64,000 bases of DNA from Paraburkholderia susongensis (GTDB lineage: Bacteria; Pseudomonadota; Gammaproteobacteria; Burkholderiales; Burkholderiaceae). Below, in pieces: positions 63,708 to 64,000 of the stretch (the first letter of the stretch is position 1; every line of letters begins with the position of its first letter). The notes beneath the pieces are model-generated. The model had not been told where the DNA came from. It made no database searches and saw only the letters and a program-made list of their open reading frames with translations. The position numbers and the translations under genes were made by a program. The DNA lies in contig NZ_FXAT01000003.1 of the NCBI RefSeq assembly GCF_900177725.1, forward strand, positions 744,001 through 808,000. Direction: 5' to 3'.

Positions 63708-64000
63708 TTAGTCGACCGATGTCGCCTTCGCGGCATCAAGGAGGTCTTCGTAGTCGACGTAGCGCTCAAGAGAGTCCGAACCCAGGGCCAGAAGAAGTTG
63801 GAGGAAAAGTGCCAGCGGCATATTGCCGGTGGTGATGCTGGCTTCCAACGTTTTCTCGGGCACGGTCGCGCCAATGTTAGCCAGCCGGCGAGCGAGCTCC
63901 GAGAAATCGAAGACAGGCTGGCGCGCTAGCTCGCTGCCAATTACCGCTTGCGCCTTCTGTTCCCAAGACCCCTCGGTTCTCAGCGCCGAGGTCCAGCGCT
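63708..64000 (-). CDS. DUF6471-like protein, 5' end outside window
   Basis: The leftward frame is open to the window edge and ends at TAA 63708. It encodes SELARQPVFDFSELARRLANIG, followed by TLEASITTGNMPLALFLQLL, the pattern of DUF6471, a small HTH-like domain. About 97 codons are visible and the start is not. A regulator role is possible. Confidence 0.7.
   Translation of the reverse strand, partial: RWTSALRTEGSWEQKAQAVIGSELARQPVFDFSELARRLANIGATVPEKTLEASITTGNMPLALFLQLLLALGSDSLERYVDYEDLLDAAKATSVD

Overview
The window looks like an accessory stretch of a high-GC beta-proteobacterial genome, most likely Burkholderiaceae (Burkholderia, Paraburkholderia or Caballeronia type). The evidence is the G+C-rich codon use, H-NS proteins with Lys/Ala-rich tails, an imuA-imuB-dnaE2 cassette, PXPV-type small exported proteins, and a BPSL0761-like small protein. 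I see no rRNA, tRNA, CRISPR array or classical transposase. All calls come from reading the sequence; no database search was run.

Layout. 0.4-5.6 kb: unrecognised genes, including a translationally coupled pair whose second member has a DUF2726 nuclease-like domain. 5.7-11.6 kb: small envelope genes, a phospholipase C-type phosphoesterase, an H-NS protein with three DNA-binding domains, and an SRPBCC protein. 11.9-19.4 kb: a 1263-residue orphan helical protein, a rhomboid protease, a short H-NS protein, and a SIR2-domain protein resembling anti-phage NADases. 19.9-27.7 kb: two tandem copies of one cassette, namely a serine recombinase, a ParB-like protein, a second ParB/RepB-like protein, and a convergent SRAP (abasic-site shielding) protein. 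The first copy is decayed and the second is intact. 27.8-31.2 kb: a lone receiver domain, a methyltransferase, a lipoprotein and an unassigned gap.

31.2-37.4 kb: the SOS mutasome operon imuA-imuB-dnaE2, read leftwards from a near-consensus LexA box that also faces a three-gene rightward operon of small proteins. 38.0-46.9 kb: a two-component system, divergent from a TolC/adaptor/RND efflux operon and followed by an MFS transporter; a direct repeat between them is a likely response-regulator site. 47.0-52.5 kb: a metal-stress block with a bufferin operon (bufA-bufB-bufC-DoxX), a divergent ECF sigma factor with its NrsF-type anti-sigma factor, and the remains of a mercury-type locus (truncated merP plus a GDCCVxC protein).

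52.5-59.5 kb is a probable genome-defence area. It holds a coiled-coil, nuclease-like protein coupled to a tiny basic protein, then an ABC ATPase with a zinc-hook motif, a trypsin-like protease and a gamma-glutamylcyclotransferase-like protein in one direction. 59.5-63.5 kb is a compact leftward run of eight small, mostly uncharacterised genes, and the right edge cuts a DUF6471-like gene.

The strongest candidates for something undescribed are the duplicated recombinase/ParB/RepB/SRAP cassette and the ATPase-protease-GGCT cluster.
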